Of a DNA stretch of 64,000 nt, positions 1-12,190 are shown one piece after another. Position numbers and translations under genes: made by a program. This stretch comes from Chrysomallon squamiferum (Eukaryota; Mollusca; Gastropoda; Neomphalida; Peltospiridae): the NCBI GenBank assembly GCA_012295275.1, contig CM022675.1:653860-717859 (forward strand). Reading direction: 5' to 3'. The first letter of the stretch is position 1. Each line of letters begins with the position of its first letter. Under the pieces are notes generated by a model. It was given only the letters and a program-made list of their open reading frames with translations. It was not told the DNA's origin and did not search any database.

Positions 1-1635
1 TGTTTAATTTATTTTTTTTACATTTCCCATTATATTTTGAAGATTTCAAATACAATGGGTGGCACCCTCTTTCATGTGCCGCTCTGGGCCGACTACCCGA
101 GTAGTATGTCCTGTCAGCTACTTCTACTGTTATTACCACTACTACCACCACAGCTATTGATTTGCACGAACCCCGTGAATCACGTGACAAGGTACGCTAA
201 AAATACGTGTTAATATAGAGCATGACGTCATAATGCCATAATGTAATTTTAACAACGTTTATTAGTTTTTACTTATTTGATCACTATTTTATTATATTTA
301 TTTACTCCTTTGTTTATTTTTTTATATTTATTTTTTATTAATTTAATTGTTATTATTATTATTATTATTATTTTTTTTTTTTTTTACCAGCTTTACTATT
401 TACCATGGAAAATGAGAACAGAATAAAAGGTTCGGCTAACAAGAAAACTGACATCTCGAGAAATCTCGCGGGACACGAGAAAACGGCTGAACAACTTTAG
501 TCTCCAACAGTTAAATCGTCTTTGTTTATATAATATACTATGTCTTTTGTTTTATCTTTCTCTTACTACATACCATGAAGTAGTGGGTTTTTATTTTATG
601 TACAAATTATTATTAACTTCATTTTTCAACTTTTCTTTTTCTTTTGAAAAATAGCTCATCATATCTGTATAAATTTTATACAATGCAGTATTTACATACA
701 GTTCGAAAAACAAATAAGGTTATTACATCTGAAAACAATTCGATGCATTATATTTGTGTTCAGTTCAGATAATTAGTTATGTACTAATCTCATAGAAACA
801 TTATATGTCAATATATTTTATATGTTATAAAAAATATATATATACATCTTAATGTTGCTCTATAAATTAAACAGTCCAGACATACAATATTGTAAATCTT
901 GAAAAAATAAATTTAAATTTATTTTTTTTTTTTAATAATGATGAAACTATAACAGATCTTTTTCCAAATTCATCTGCTACATTTTTTTATTTTTTATTTT
1001 TATTTTTTTACGTATTTCTTTGCACACCAAAAATTTCTGAATCCAGGCGCGTTTATTTTACAATAAAATTTTTCTCATACCAAATACTGTGTAAATAAAA
1101 CCTCGATTTTGAACTTACGTGTCCTATAATCCAGTTAATAGACTGGTAAAAGAAACAAAAAAAATGACAGACGTCTAACATTGACATTTTTTTTTTTTTT
1201 TTTTTTTCTTCAATCAACCTCATCATCATAAAACTGAAATTCTTATTACAACATTGCTTTCTTATTTCTTTGTAAAATGTACGTAATATGCATATTATAA
1301 ACATCAGTCGTTAGTAAAGCCTGCAGACGCCATCTTAATTAGCAAACATCTTTTCATCTATATTTTTTTTTTTCTTGTTTTTGTTTTTGTTTTTTTGATG
1401 ACAATTATTTACGTATAAACACCATAACATATGGCAAATATTTTCCTTTTATTTATTTTTCTCTCAAAAGTTTTACTTTCCACAGTAAGAACTACTGAGC
1501 CCCGATACATTTATTTATTTATTTATATACAATAAAAGTCTTTCTTATTAAATTAATTTGTCCATATATACTCTGTAAGAGATTTGTAAATAATCTACAT
1601 TCTGTAATCTTAAGTAATTTTATATTACATTACAT

Positions 1636-1679
<44 letters not shown>

Positions 1680-2555
1680 ATAATAGTATCTTTATCATTA
1701 TTATTTGAAATCCCTTCCTGATGTAGATGCTTTCATGTAAATTACACTATTTTCCTGTTTTCAATTTTAGCTTTTAGTATATCTGTTTAACATAAGAAAA
1801 TAACTAAAATATAATCTTTGAAATTGAAGACGAGACTTGAATCCTCATACCACGTTATGAATACATTAACTCATTTTAGTATCCTTTTATTTTTGTATCT
1901 ATTTGTTAGTTTTGTTTTGTTTTAGTCTTATTATTTCTGCTAAAATATAAAATATAAGCACTAAACAAAAATCGTAATTCTTTTAAATTATAGTGACAAA
2001 CATCTAACGTTGATTTGATTTGATTTTGATTTTTGATTTTTTTTAATCAATGTCGTCAATTACAAACTGAAATTTTATTACATCATTTCATTGTTATATA
2101 ATTTTGGTGTATTTTCTGGCATTTTTTATATAATACACATGTTATTAGAATTTTATAAATATCTGTTTTTAAAAATTTAGTGGTATCTTTTTCTCATTCA
2201 TTTGTATCAGCATTTAAATGACACACTTCTTATATCTATGTCAATAAATATTTAAGATAGTGTATAATATGAAGTTTCGCATTTCTGTACAATATGAATG
2301 ATTATATCTGAGTACAACATATATTACTACAATTGTTTACAATAGCAGTTGTCTCATACGAGTACAGTACATATTAGATATATGCACAGATGTTTATTAC
2401 ATTTAAAAAAAAATTTAAATGTCCTTCCTAATATAGTTTCAGTATATTTTCAAGTAAATTATATTGTTACGTACTATTTTAATATATTCCTATTATATCT
2501 GGTTAACAGAGAGATTCTTTTTTCACACTGGAGTTGTTAACAGCTATCAGGAAAG
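1..2555. other. AT-rich intergenic DNA
   Basis: No gene could be supported here. The stretch is dominated by poly-T and ATTT tracts and contains an AGT trinucleotide array at about 1636-1679. The first ~120 bases are less AT-rich but show no convincing open frame with splice sites. From about 1160 onward it contains members of the diverged repeat family described for 1160-7700. Confidence 0.6.
1636..1679. repeat. AGT/GTA trinucleotide microsatellite
   Basis: About fifteen uninterrupted trinucleotide units, ending in AAT-type units. Intergenic. Confidence 0.9.
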
Positions 2556-3640
2556 TCATCTGTATTCTGTATTAATATTTACATTGGTTTGTTGAATAAC
2601 TAAAATATAATCTCTGAAATACGAGTCTTGAATAGTCGTGCCTGCAAAGCTACAACATTCAAACGAGTTCATACATTTCACTATCTTCATACTTTTCATC
2701 TGTCCCTGAAAATAAAGTCCCTCGTTTTTCATTCCTTTCGTCTTCAACAGAGCGGTGATCAGACTGTGCAGGAGCTTGGGTTTCACGCCGTGTTCCAAGC
2801 ACCAACTGTTGAAGACGCAGAGAGACTGGCGAGGATTCAGACGCTCTGAAACCTCCCGTATCAGCTCGAAGGCGTCCTTCTTATCTTGTTCTGCCTGGAG
2901 CATCTGGTGGAACAGCTTCTCCGTAAAGCTACAGTAGGTGATTTCATTTTGTCGTCTCCGGATGCTTCCGAATCAGCTCGAGTAAGAACAGTAGTGTCTG
3001 CTCGTCTTTCTCGGCAGTCAGGTTCTTCGGCGGTACTGACTGCGACGACGTCTCTTCTTCAACGACGGAAGCATCGTCTTGGAACAGCCTTCTCCGGACT
3101 CATTTCTTTGGCGTTTTTCCGCATCCAGAGTCACAGTAATCAACAAACGATCCTCTCCCTCGTCCGAACTGTCTATAAAATGTTCTTCTACTCTCGTAGA
3201 CGGCGTTCGTTTCTTCGTCTTCTGCGTCTTCTACGGGATGGTCCACTTTCTTCACAACTTTCTCAGCAAAGTCTTCATCTTGTTTAATTGCTGATGCTTC
3301 TCTTTGCCTCTGTAGGCGTGGACCAGTGGTTTCTCTTCGACAGATCCTCTTCCATCATCGCATCCTTCACAGTGTGTAGAATTTCCACTCATCTCTCTCT
3401 TCTTCTTTGTCGAGCTGGTGCAGCTCGGGACGAGATACGCTGGATTACTCCAGATCTTACACGGGATTGTCCACTTTCTTCACAACAAACTGACTTCCTC
3501 TGGTTCACACAGGAAAGGAAACATTGTTACAAACATCACTGGTTTTAAAGCAGGATCAGGAAATGTCGCCAGCAACATTGTTCTACACGTCGTCTGGTGT
3601 CGGCCACGTAATCCACGACGTAAACAGAGAGCGAGATAAA
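2556..3640 (-). pseudogene. Degraded coding region, unidentified protein
   Basis: On the minus strand this ~1.1 kb block is much GC-richer than its surroundings and carries stretches of protein-like sequence in changing frames. From about 3390 down it encodes acidic/basic segments including DEDFAEKVVKKVDHPVEDAE, then an aspartate/glutamate-rich segment with HFIDSSDEGEDRL, then a helical segment (LLFLLELIRKHPETTK). After a break in an AAAA run near 2940 comes FTEKLFHQMLQAEQDKKDAF and a region with NPRQSLCVFNSWCLEHGVKP that stays open to about 2700. At least four frame changes or stops interrupt it, and the KVVKKVD(H/N)PV block occurs twice. I do not recognise the family. It may be a pseudogene, or real exons damaged by indel errors in the assembly; the other frame breaks in this window (INO80D last exon) make the second option credible. 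Confidence 0.5.
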
Positions 3641-3680
3641 TCACTTCGTCATTCCAGTATCCACTGGCAAAGTCTCACTC

Positions 3681-3741
<61 letters not shown>

Positions 3742-3828
3742 GCTCTGCTCTATACAAAATACAAATACCTAATAATAGTCACTTTTAACGGACATTTAAT
3801 TTATTTCTACTAATATACACTGTAATAG

Positions 3829-3924
<96 letters not shown>

Positions 3925-3969
3925 TATATAGATATTTCTTCATAGTATTCAAATTCATATTCTTATAAT

Positions 3970-4020
<51 letters not shown>
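3681..4020. repeat. Clustered ATT/AAT and ATTT microsatellites
   Basis: Three arrays within 340 bases: ATT units at about 3681-3741 and 3831-3898, then ATTT units to about 3925, then AAT units at about 3971-4020. Apparent open frames of poly-Leu type across them are artefacts. Confidence 0.9.
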
Positions 4021-5562
4021 TACAAATTTTATCTTCGTCTTTGATAGCATAATTTAAAAAAAAAAAAAAATCTTCCAGTTCACTTTTCTAAATTGAAACT
4101 GGCTAAAAGTGAAATTCTTATCACAATTAGATGTGTCTCCTTAGCCGTGTATGTAATATAGTTCTTACTGTAGCTTTATAAATATCGGATTTTAACAAAA
4201 TCTGCAGAAGACATCTTAACAAATAAATATTTACTTGTCATGTACTTGTAAAAAAAAATTTACAATCACTTCTTGTTTAGATTCCGGTTTCTTTTATGTA
4301 AATTTTATTGTTATACTTTTTTAAAAATATTTTCCTACTTTAAAGCTTACTTTTAATATATCTGTTAAACATGAGATTTTCTTTTTCACACTGGAATAGA
4401 ACAGTATTTGGAAGGTCATCTGTATTCTGTATTAATGGATTTACATGGATCTTTTGAATAACTGAAATATAATCTTTGAAATTCAAGACGAGACTTGAAT
4501 CGTCATACCACGTTATGAATACATTAACTCATTTTAATATTATCATTTTATTCTTATTATTTAGTTAGTTAATTTTTTTTTTTTTTATTATTATTCTTAC
4601 TGTTTTTGCTTAATTCTTCAACAATGTATAAAATGTATGTATTGTACAAAAATCATAATTGTTATTGTCACAATGACAAACAAGCATTTATTTTTTTCTA
4701 AATCGATGTCTTCAGTCGCAAAATTGAAATTCTATTGCAGCACTTTTAGGGGGGGGTCAGACATTTTTATATAATAAATGTTTTACTATAGTTTCACAAA
4801 GATCTGTCCTTAACGAATTCTGCAGGTGACATTTTAATTAGTAAACATTTTTTTTGCCATATATGTTACTTTTCTTTTTTTTTTCTTTTTTTCTTACAAT
4901 CCGTTCCTGATGTAGATTCAGTACGCTTTCACATAAATGTCATTGTTATTCTTTGTTTAATATCTTCATTGTTTTAAATTTGTGTACAAAAATCACGATT
5001 TTTTAATGTTATAACGACAAGCATCTAACGTTGACTTTTCTAAACTTCACTGGACAGAAGTGAAATTCTTGTCACAGTAATTTTTACTTTTCCTGACTTA
5101 TTTGTAACGCAGGTTTTATCCGAGATTTGTAATTAACTGTTTAATTGTGTCTGCAACAGTAGAACCTACAATTTACAAATCATAGCAAGATATTTAGTTA
5201 AACTTCTGTTTATAAAGTGTACATTTAAACTCACAGGTTACCTTTTTATGAAATATAATTATGAAGGCGTTTGACGTGAAAAAAAGATGCATTAGTAGAT
5301 ATTAATTACGTTGAGAATTTTACTTATTCATTGCTTGAGCAATCGTTTTTTTTTTTCTTTTTTTTTTTTTTTGGCTTTAGAAAGGCAATTTTAAAACAAA
5401 ATATTCATATCGTCTTCGGACATTTAAAATGTCACAACCCAAATCTCGCAAATCTCGTTGTCATAGATATTTTGTACAAAAATATATATCACTCTTCATT
5501 ACAAACAACCAGCATGTGCCTCCTCTTGTAATAATATTATACTACTATTATTGTTGTTGTTC

Positions 5563-5623
<61 letters not shown>

Positions 5624-8009
5624 ATTCAGTGATTAGTTTCTCTTGAGTTCATCCCTCAGTTTCCCTCTCTATCTTGTATTCCAAAACTAATAATGTCTTT
5701 TATGTGAAATATGATATATCTTCTTATCTTATTCTTATTCTGTTGTTTCATATAGAACATCATCTCGTGACTATTTGATGTCGGTAGATAAATATTTGAC
5801 ATTCAATAGTACATAGTAGAATAATGTAGATTATTTATTCAGTTATATTTTTCAAATTATCTCATTAGATAAATTACTCGACATTTAATAGTTGATAATA
5901 GAAAATGAATGTGTTCTAATGTTAAACAAATATTTGGTAGCTCATTAGAGTTATTTAAAGGAACAATGAGCCGGTGTTTGAGATAAATTGAATATGGTTG
6001 AAAATGTTTATTCAAAGTTATAATTACTAAACAATTTGGCTTTTGAAAAACATTTCACTGGTTTTTCGTTTTTTTTTTTCTTTTTCCTTCTTTATATATT
6101 TATTCATATCATTCATATTCATATTCATTTTATTTTATTTTATTTTATTTTATTTTTTTTTTTTTTTTTTTATCTTCGTCTGCTGCATCAAAAACATAAG
6201 AATGTATATTTATGGTTATGACAAACACGTGACATTCACTTTTCTAAATCGATGTCTTCACTGGCTGAAAGTGAAAGTCTTATCACAACTAGATATCCAT
6301 GTTCTCATCCGCTTCTACGATTTGTATGTAATATAGTTCTTACTGCAGCTTTATCTAAATTATTAAACTTTTTTTTTTTTTTTTTTTTTCTCTCTGTGCA
6401 CATTCATGCCTAATGCACATCGTATTAGATTTCTGTCAGGTTTTTATATAACTTTTTTTGTATTTAGAGCAGCAGAATTACAATTCACGAATTTTATCAA
6501 CATATTCATTTAAACCTCTCATTATAGGATGTGGATCTAAACTGCAAAATGCAATTCGCAAAAGTAATCTATATTATGTGTTTATATTTACTTCAATAAC
6601 TAAAATATAATTCTTGAAATTCAAGACGAGTCTTGAATCTTCACATTACGTCATGAATACATTAACTATTCTAGTATTATCATTACATTTTCGTATATGT
6701 ATTTACTTAGTTACTTTTTTTATATATATATTGTTATTATTTTTATCTAATTCTGCATCTGTATAAAATGTATATGTTGTACAAATATCGTAATCCTTAC
6801 TGTAATAAGGACAAATTTCTAACGGTGATTTTTCTAAATCGATGTCTTCACTGATCAAAAGTGAAATTCTTACAACAGTATTTGTTATTCGACCTGACAT
6901 TTATTTCTAACGCAGGTCTAAACTGTAAGATTATCTAAACATTTATGACAAATAATAATAAAAACTTTTGACGTGTAATAAAATGAATTAGTAAAAAATA
7001 AATTCCTTTGAGAATCTTATGTAATCATTACTTGCGCTATCGTTTCCTTTCTTCAGTCGAGGGAAAGGCGATATTTTTTTGGAGACATTTTTTTTTTTTT
7101 TTTCATTTTAGCACGTTTAAGAATTTCACAGCCAGTATGATGCAGAGAATTCCTGCGATAGATGTTTTGTAGAAAAGAGTATCACTGTTAATTTTTAAGG
7201 TGCATGGTAATATGACTTCTTGCATTATTATTATTATTGTTGTTGTTATTATTATTATTAGTATTATTAGTAGTATTAGTATTATTATATGATTAGTTTT
7301 TCTTGAATTAATCCCGCAATTTTCCTTTCTGTCCAATATTCCAAACTAACAATGTCTTTTATGTGGAATATGACAGTTAAAATGTATCATGTTAGTTTGT
7401 TATTTCATGTCAAACAGCTCCTTTTAATTTAATATCATTAGATAAATGTTTGACATTCAGCTGATAGTGGAAAGTTAATGTGTAGTATATACAAATTATC
7501 TCATTAGATACCAATGTATTAAAAAAAAAACAATCATGATTCTTCTTCACGTGATTGAAACACGTGACTTTCACTTTTCTAAATCGAAGTCTTCACTATG
7601 AAAAAGTGAAATCCTTATCACAACTTTAATTCACTGTTCACATCATGTCTAGCAGTAATACAGTTCTTACTGGAGCTTTAGGTAAATTATTAAATTTCAT
7701 TATGTTCATTGGCTATGCGTACAATATCATTAAGCCCTTCAAACATTAAGAGGTGGCTTTATATTATTAATTTATGAGAATATTTTTGTATACTATATTA
7801 TCTGAATATATTATAAATTGTATTAATATTATAATTGTCTGTTTTCTGTCACAGTAACAAAAGTGAAAATATATTTCATTTCTCTGCTAAGGAGTGTGTC
7901 TTTTTAACAAAATTAATAATTTTAAATATATATATATATTTTTTTTTTTTTTTTGTTATACCCATTGTTGTGTGTTTTAAACAATGTTTTTATATATAAG
8001 TAAAGATAA

Positions 8010-8023
8010 ATAGATAGATAGAC

Positions 8024-8058
<35 letters not shown>

Positions 8059-8066
8059 TAGGTAGA
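8010..8066. repeat. GATA/GACA tetranucleotide microsatellite
   Basis: Alternating AGAT and AGAC units, about fourteen in total. The GACA block in the middle is uninterrupted. Confidence 0.9.
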
Positions 8067-8162
8067 TATACCAAATATCTTAGGTCCAAACGTAAGCTAA
8101 ATGAAGAATCTATCTTTCTTTTGTATTTTTTTTAATTATTATTATATTTTTTTTTTTATTAT

Positions 8163-8197
<35 letters not shown>

Positions 8198-8344
8198 CAT
8201 TTCGTATCTTCTTTTTAAAATTTTTCTCTCTCTCGATTGTGAAACTCCTGGATGTTGTATATTTGCCAGAGATTAATAATTAATTAATTAACTATTTAAT
8301 AACCAAATCAGGATTCTCATATCACATTGAGATTATCACTCCAG

Positions 8345-8510
8345 TCCTCATCATAGATTATTACATTTGTGACAACATTGATAATTACATTTGCGTACAT
8401 TATAGATTATATATTTGTGTAGAACTTAGATTATTACATTTGCGTACATTATAGATTATATATTTGTGTAGAACATAGATTATTACATTTGCGTACAATG
8501 TAGATTCGAG
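8345..8510. repeat. Minisatellite of ~55 bp units
   Basis: The phrase ATTACATTTGCGTACATTAT followed by an AGATTATATATTTGTGTAGAAC-like block recurs two to three times in a row with few changes; an earlier partial unit starts near 8345. Confidence 0.7.
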
Positions 8511-9189
8511 CAGTTTAGGACAATTCTATTTACTGCGAGTGTAACAGCATTGTTTTTGTATACATTTCTAACTTTTCCTTTATTTACAATATTAACATTT
8601 TATCTACAGAATCTTGCACCTATAAAATAATCGTTTTTACTAACTATATATATTTATATATATATATATATATATTGTATAAAGGTAAACATTACCAGAT
8701 TTTCGGTAGTAATCAAGCATTAATTATATTTAAAATAAATCTTATGTGCTGTACAACAAAATAGTTCTGTTTTTATTTTTATTTCGAGTTTTTGTGACAC
8801 TGAATTCGACAAACTCAGACAAAACCTAAGTAACACGAGAAACGAACAATAACACTAACAGCCTTAAAATTATTTGAATTTACTGTATGTTATTTTATTT
8901 TATTGGTTGTTTATTTATTTGCTGCCTTATTATTATTATTATCATCATCATATGTATCATTGTTTATTTATTTATTTAGTTATTTTATGTTGGTAAGTTA
9001 TTTGTTTTATTTTATTTTTATTAAACCAAGACCAGTCTGTGAATCCTTTTCTGATCAACGTTACCTTTGTTAACGGTATCCCTGTTTGATTTAGATAATT
9101 ATACCTGATCAGATACGTTGTTTTTTACTAAAGCCACAGTTGTCTGATTTACTAAAAGTATCCCATATCTTACTTACGTATACCTGCTA

Positions 9190-9531
9190 TAAATATAACA
9201 TGATGCGTGGTTTGACGCCAAGGATATCGCACCTGATGTTGCGGAGACATTAATTGATTATGTGGTTTCTACATGGGTAGACGATGACGCCAGATTTCCT
9301 CTGATTTGGTGGAACCAGCATCTGAACGCCGGCCCCAGAACGAGCATTAATCTGGAGGGTTTTCATTCCAGAATGAACCGGTCAGTTCAACTTCACCATT
9401 CAAATATACACATATTTGTAGCATTGGTAAAAGCATTGACAGAACGTGATAAATTCAGACAGATAAACATTGGAGCTGCTCCACCTCCCCAAGAAAGAGA
9501 GTTTATAAACAGACGGAAAACAGACTCGTGA
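9190..9531 (+). mobile_element. MULE-type transposase relic (3' fragment)
   Basis: An open frame running into this stretch encodes about 110 residues ending at a stop at 9529-9531. It reads through WFDAKDIAPDVAETLID, then FPLIWWNQHL, then SINLEGFHSRMNRSVQLHHS. The combination of a short Trp-rich segment and an N/S-x-x-E-G-F-H-x-x-(L/M/N) motif followed by a helix resembles the C-terminal side of MULE transposases, where a glutamate in the N-x-x-E-G-(W/F)-H motif is conserved. No N-terminal catalytic part, terminal inverted repeats or target duplication is recognisable, so this is read as a fossil fragment. The family assignment is an inference from motif memory; a host gene exon derived from a transposase is the alternative. 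Confidence 0.5.
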
Positions 9532-10339
9532 TACTAAAAGCACAGCGAACCCTTGGCTAGAAAACACCCATTCAGTTCTTGGATGTTGTTGGACATCTTT
9601 TAAAATTAGGATAAAAATGCGTCAAATGGACTTGTAAAAAAATCTATAAATAAATGTAATTTTATATGATTTTGTTCTGTGTTCTGTATTTAGTTGTATC
9701 AGACTATGCCCTTACATGTATTATTCAGCAGTATAAACATTTAACTCAAAAAAAAAAAAAATATATATATATATAAGTAGATATGAGGAAAGATAATGAC
9801 GTACTTCGCAGTTCGCGATGGTTCAGTATTTGGCTGTTCAGCAAAGTATTTTTTATTTTTTTATTTTTTGTATAGTCGCAATATTTGATTGGTTATCATG
9901 ATCCTACTTCAGAATGCGGGCGTTAGAGATTACGATTTTCTTCTTTTTTTTTAAATTTTTTATGGTCATTACTTGCCCTTCCCGTGTCAGTACGTTTTTG
10001 AACATTGTCTGTGTGGTAAGTCCAATCGGTCGTACATAAGATAAATATATTCACTCATAAAAGTCAGACATGCTGAGGTATTCACGTTCATATTAAATAT
10101 ACAGAAATGCATATAGGTATATCCAGACAGAAAAAAAAAAAAAAAATGCAAATACATTCATAATCATACAGAGTACATACATTAACTGTAATTATCGTGA
10201 GCTGCAAAGGTAATAACAGAAAGGGTATGATCAAAAAAATTATAGTGCCAGATTAATTACTTTATTGTTCACAACAAAAAGAAACAACCAAAAACTAATA
10301 ATAAAAATAAAAATAAAATAATTTTACCATTATACAGAA

Positions 10340-10445
10340 GAATTCAACCCTTTATATTTTGCGTTCACTTTACTACAGACAAAATAATTCAACCTTTCAC
10401 ATTTTATGAGTTCATTTTACCAGACACACAATTCAACACTTCACG
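10340..10445. repeat. TTCAACCCTT minisatellite, distal block
   Basis: Units contain ATTCAACC(C/T)TT, then an ATTTTATG-like block, then TTCA(C/T)TTTAC. The same unit is amplified inside the ERICH2 last intervals at 12700-13070, 2.3 kb away. Confidence 0.7.
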
Positions 10446-11898
10446 TTAAGAAAAAAAAATAAAAATAATAATAATAATTAAAAAAAAAATTTTATAATAC
10501 ATTTTAGACTGGTTCACGACTCTGGCTATTCACTTGTGTCAGTCAGTGTGCGTAACCAAGATGCGGAAACAGTTTACTACTCTTTCGTCCAACAACGGCA
10601 GTCGAACTGCTCGATAATGATGATGACGATGTGTGTGTGAATGTGTGTGAGATTAATTGTATATGCAGACATATATAAACGATTATATTAATTCATATTC
10701 AGCTGAAATGATTCCAACCAAATGCAAAAATGTATAAGACAAACCGTTTTGTAACATAAATAATATTTATTTCATTAATTTACAAACATGAATTATTACA
10801 GAATTTTATAAAAATTTATCAGTGTCATACATAAACAAAATTAATTATTCTTCCAACAGTAATTAACAATAGTATAATGATTTAGCAAAAATAAGAAAGC
10901 AGAGGGGTTAACATTGTGAATACATTAGTGTAATGATTAGTGAAAATTGTTATATTAAACTCTGTTTGCCAAACAGTTGTGTGTTCTCATTTCCACAGAT
11001 TTTCAAAAATAGTTTAATGTTATCAAAGTATGATAAATACACACACATTGAAAAACACACAGACACACAGTACACTAAATTACATGTAATACATTAAATA
11101 TTTATACATATGTACACATAAATTACTGATGACAAGAAACAAATAAAATCACATTCCTTTCAGTATACCTTAAATACTAATACAATTTTAACTTTTTAAT
11201 AATAAATAAATAAATTTTATTAATAGTAACTGTAATTTAGTTAATGCAGATCTTGTTTGCAATAAAATTTTATCAGTACTGAAAAAAAAATAAAAATAAT
11301 AAAATATAAATGGAATAAATTAAGGTTACCGGACTAAAAAAAATAATTTTAAAAATGACCTAGACGAAATTAATATTTAAATTGTATGACAAATTTCAGA
11401 TGATTAGAACCTTTATACATGTTCAGAATTTGAATTTCACTTTTTACTGATTAATTCATTTTTTTTTCTTTATCTTAATAAACTTGACTTTCTTATTTTA
11501 TATTTTATTTTATTATCGTATTACCTCTAAATTTACTTTATTTTAATAAAAAAAAAAAAAAAAACATTACTAATCAAAAACAATTAAATTATTTTAAAAA
11601 AAAAAAAAACAAAAAAATATAAGAAAAAGATAAAAAAAAAAAAAAAAAAAAAAAAAGATAAATAATAAATAAAATGTTTTACATAAAACACCATAACAAT
11701 AGTTTACATATTTCTGAGCTATGAAATTTTATATATTTATTTATTCATTTACTATCTGAGCTCGAAATTACACAGTGAAACCAGAGGATAGATTTAGGAA
11801 TTAATAAAAGGGGTGAAAGACTTATTTTGCTGAATGCAGATGCAAAATAACAAATGTTATTAAAGAGGTGTACAATTTTGTTTCATAAGAATTTCATA

Positions 11899-11904
11899 TT
11901 TATT
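11899..11904 (-). promoter_or_regulatory. Candidate poly(A) signal of ERICH2-like gene
   Basis: An AATAAA hexamer on the minus strand lies about 45 bases after the predicted stop codon at 11949-11951. In DNA this AT-rich the hexamer is common by chance, so position is the main support. Confidence 0.45.
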
Positions 11905-11948
11905 TTTCCTTTTGATGCGATTTGTTTAATGACTCAGTCTGTGAAGAT

Positions 11949-12012
11949 TTATTCCGACGCTATCCCAGAATCCGGCCGTACTTCCTGTTCTTGCTCCCCA
12001 TCCTCTGAATTA
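11949..12012 (-). CDS. ERICH2: ERICH2-like coding exon 10 (stop)
   Basis: Acceptor CAAAATTAG at 12013; encodes NSEDGEQEQEVRPDSGIASE and TAA at 11951-11949. The phase joins exactly to exon 9. This exon is too short to appear as a long open frame. Confidence 0.75.
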
Positions 12013-12145
12013 CTAATTTTGAAATTTAAAAAAAAAATAATAATATTAAAAAAGTTTAAAAAAATAAACACATAAACAATTATTAATAAATCAGTATGGA
12101 GATAATAAAATAAAATATAATACTAATGATTAATTTATTAACAAA

Positions 12146-12190
<45 letters not shown>

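Larger units (their letters stand above)
1160..7700. repeat. Diverged tandem duplications, units of ~1.7-2.6 kb
   Basis: Several motif series recur in the same order. One begins TAACTAAAATATAATC and continues with a GACGAGACTTGAATC-like block near 1801, 2599, 4459 and 6598. A second, centred on CTAAATCGATGTCTTCACTG followed by a GTGAAATTCTTATCACA-like block, occurs near 4088, 4698, 5038, 6244, 6834 and 7579, with weaker versions near 1165 and 1995. A third pair (5270-5960 and 6970-7510) shares AATGTCTTTTATGTG and GACATTCA blocks at an offset of about 1.7 kb. Copies are diverged and broken by microsatellites. No coding potential is visible in the units themselves. They could be old segmental duplications or fragments of a mobile element. 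Confidence 0.6.
4021..9189. other. Intergenic DNA, microsatellite-rich
   Basis: No gene supported. Holds the right part of the diverged duplications, an ATT array (about 5566-5621), poly-T runs, and the arrays at 8010-8066 and 8345-8510 listed separately. Short open frames here are translations of low-complexity DNA. Confidence 0.55.
9532..11948. other. Intergenic DNA 3' of ERICH2
   Basis: Mostly AT-rich. Three to four units of the TTCAACCCTT minisatellite lie at about 10340-10445. A GC-richer patch at 10515-10625 has a short minus-strand open stretch containing GRKSSKLFPHLGYAH before a stop; it could be an exon but no start, partner exon or clear splice acceptor could be tied to it. Poly-A/AAAT tracts fill 11520-11670. 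Confidence 0.5.
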
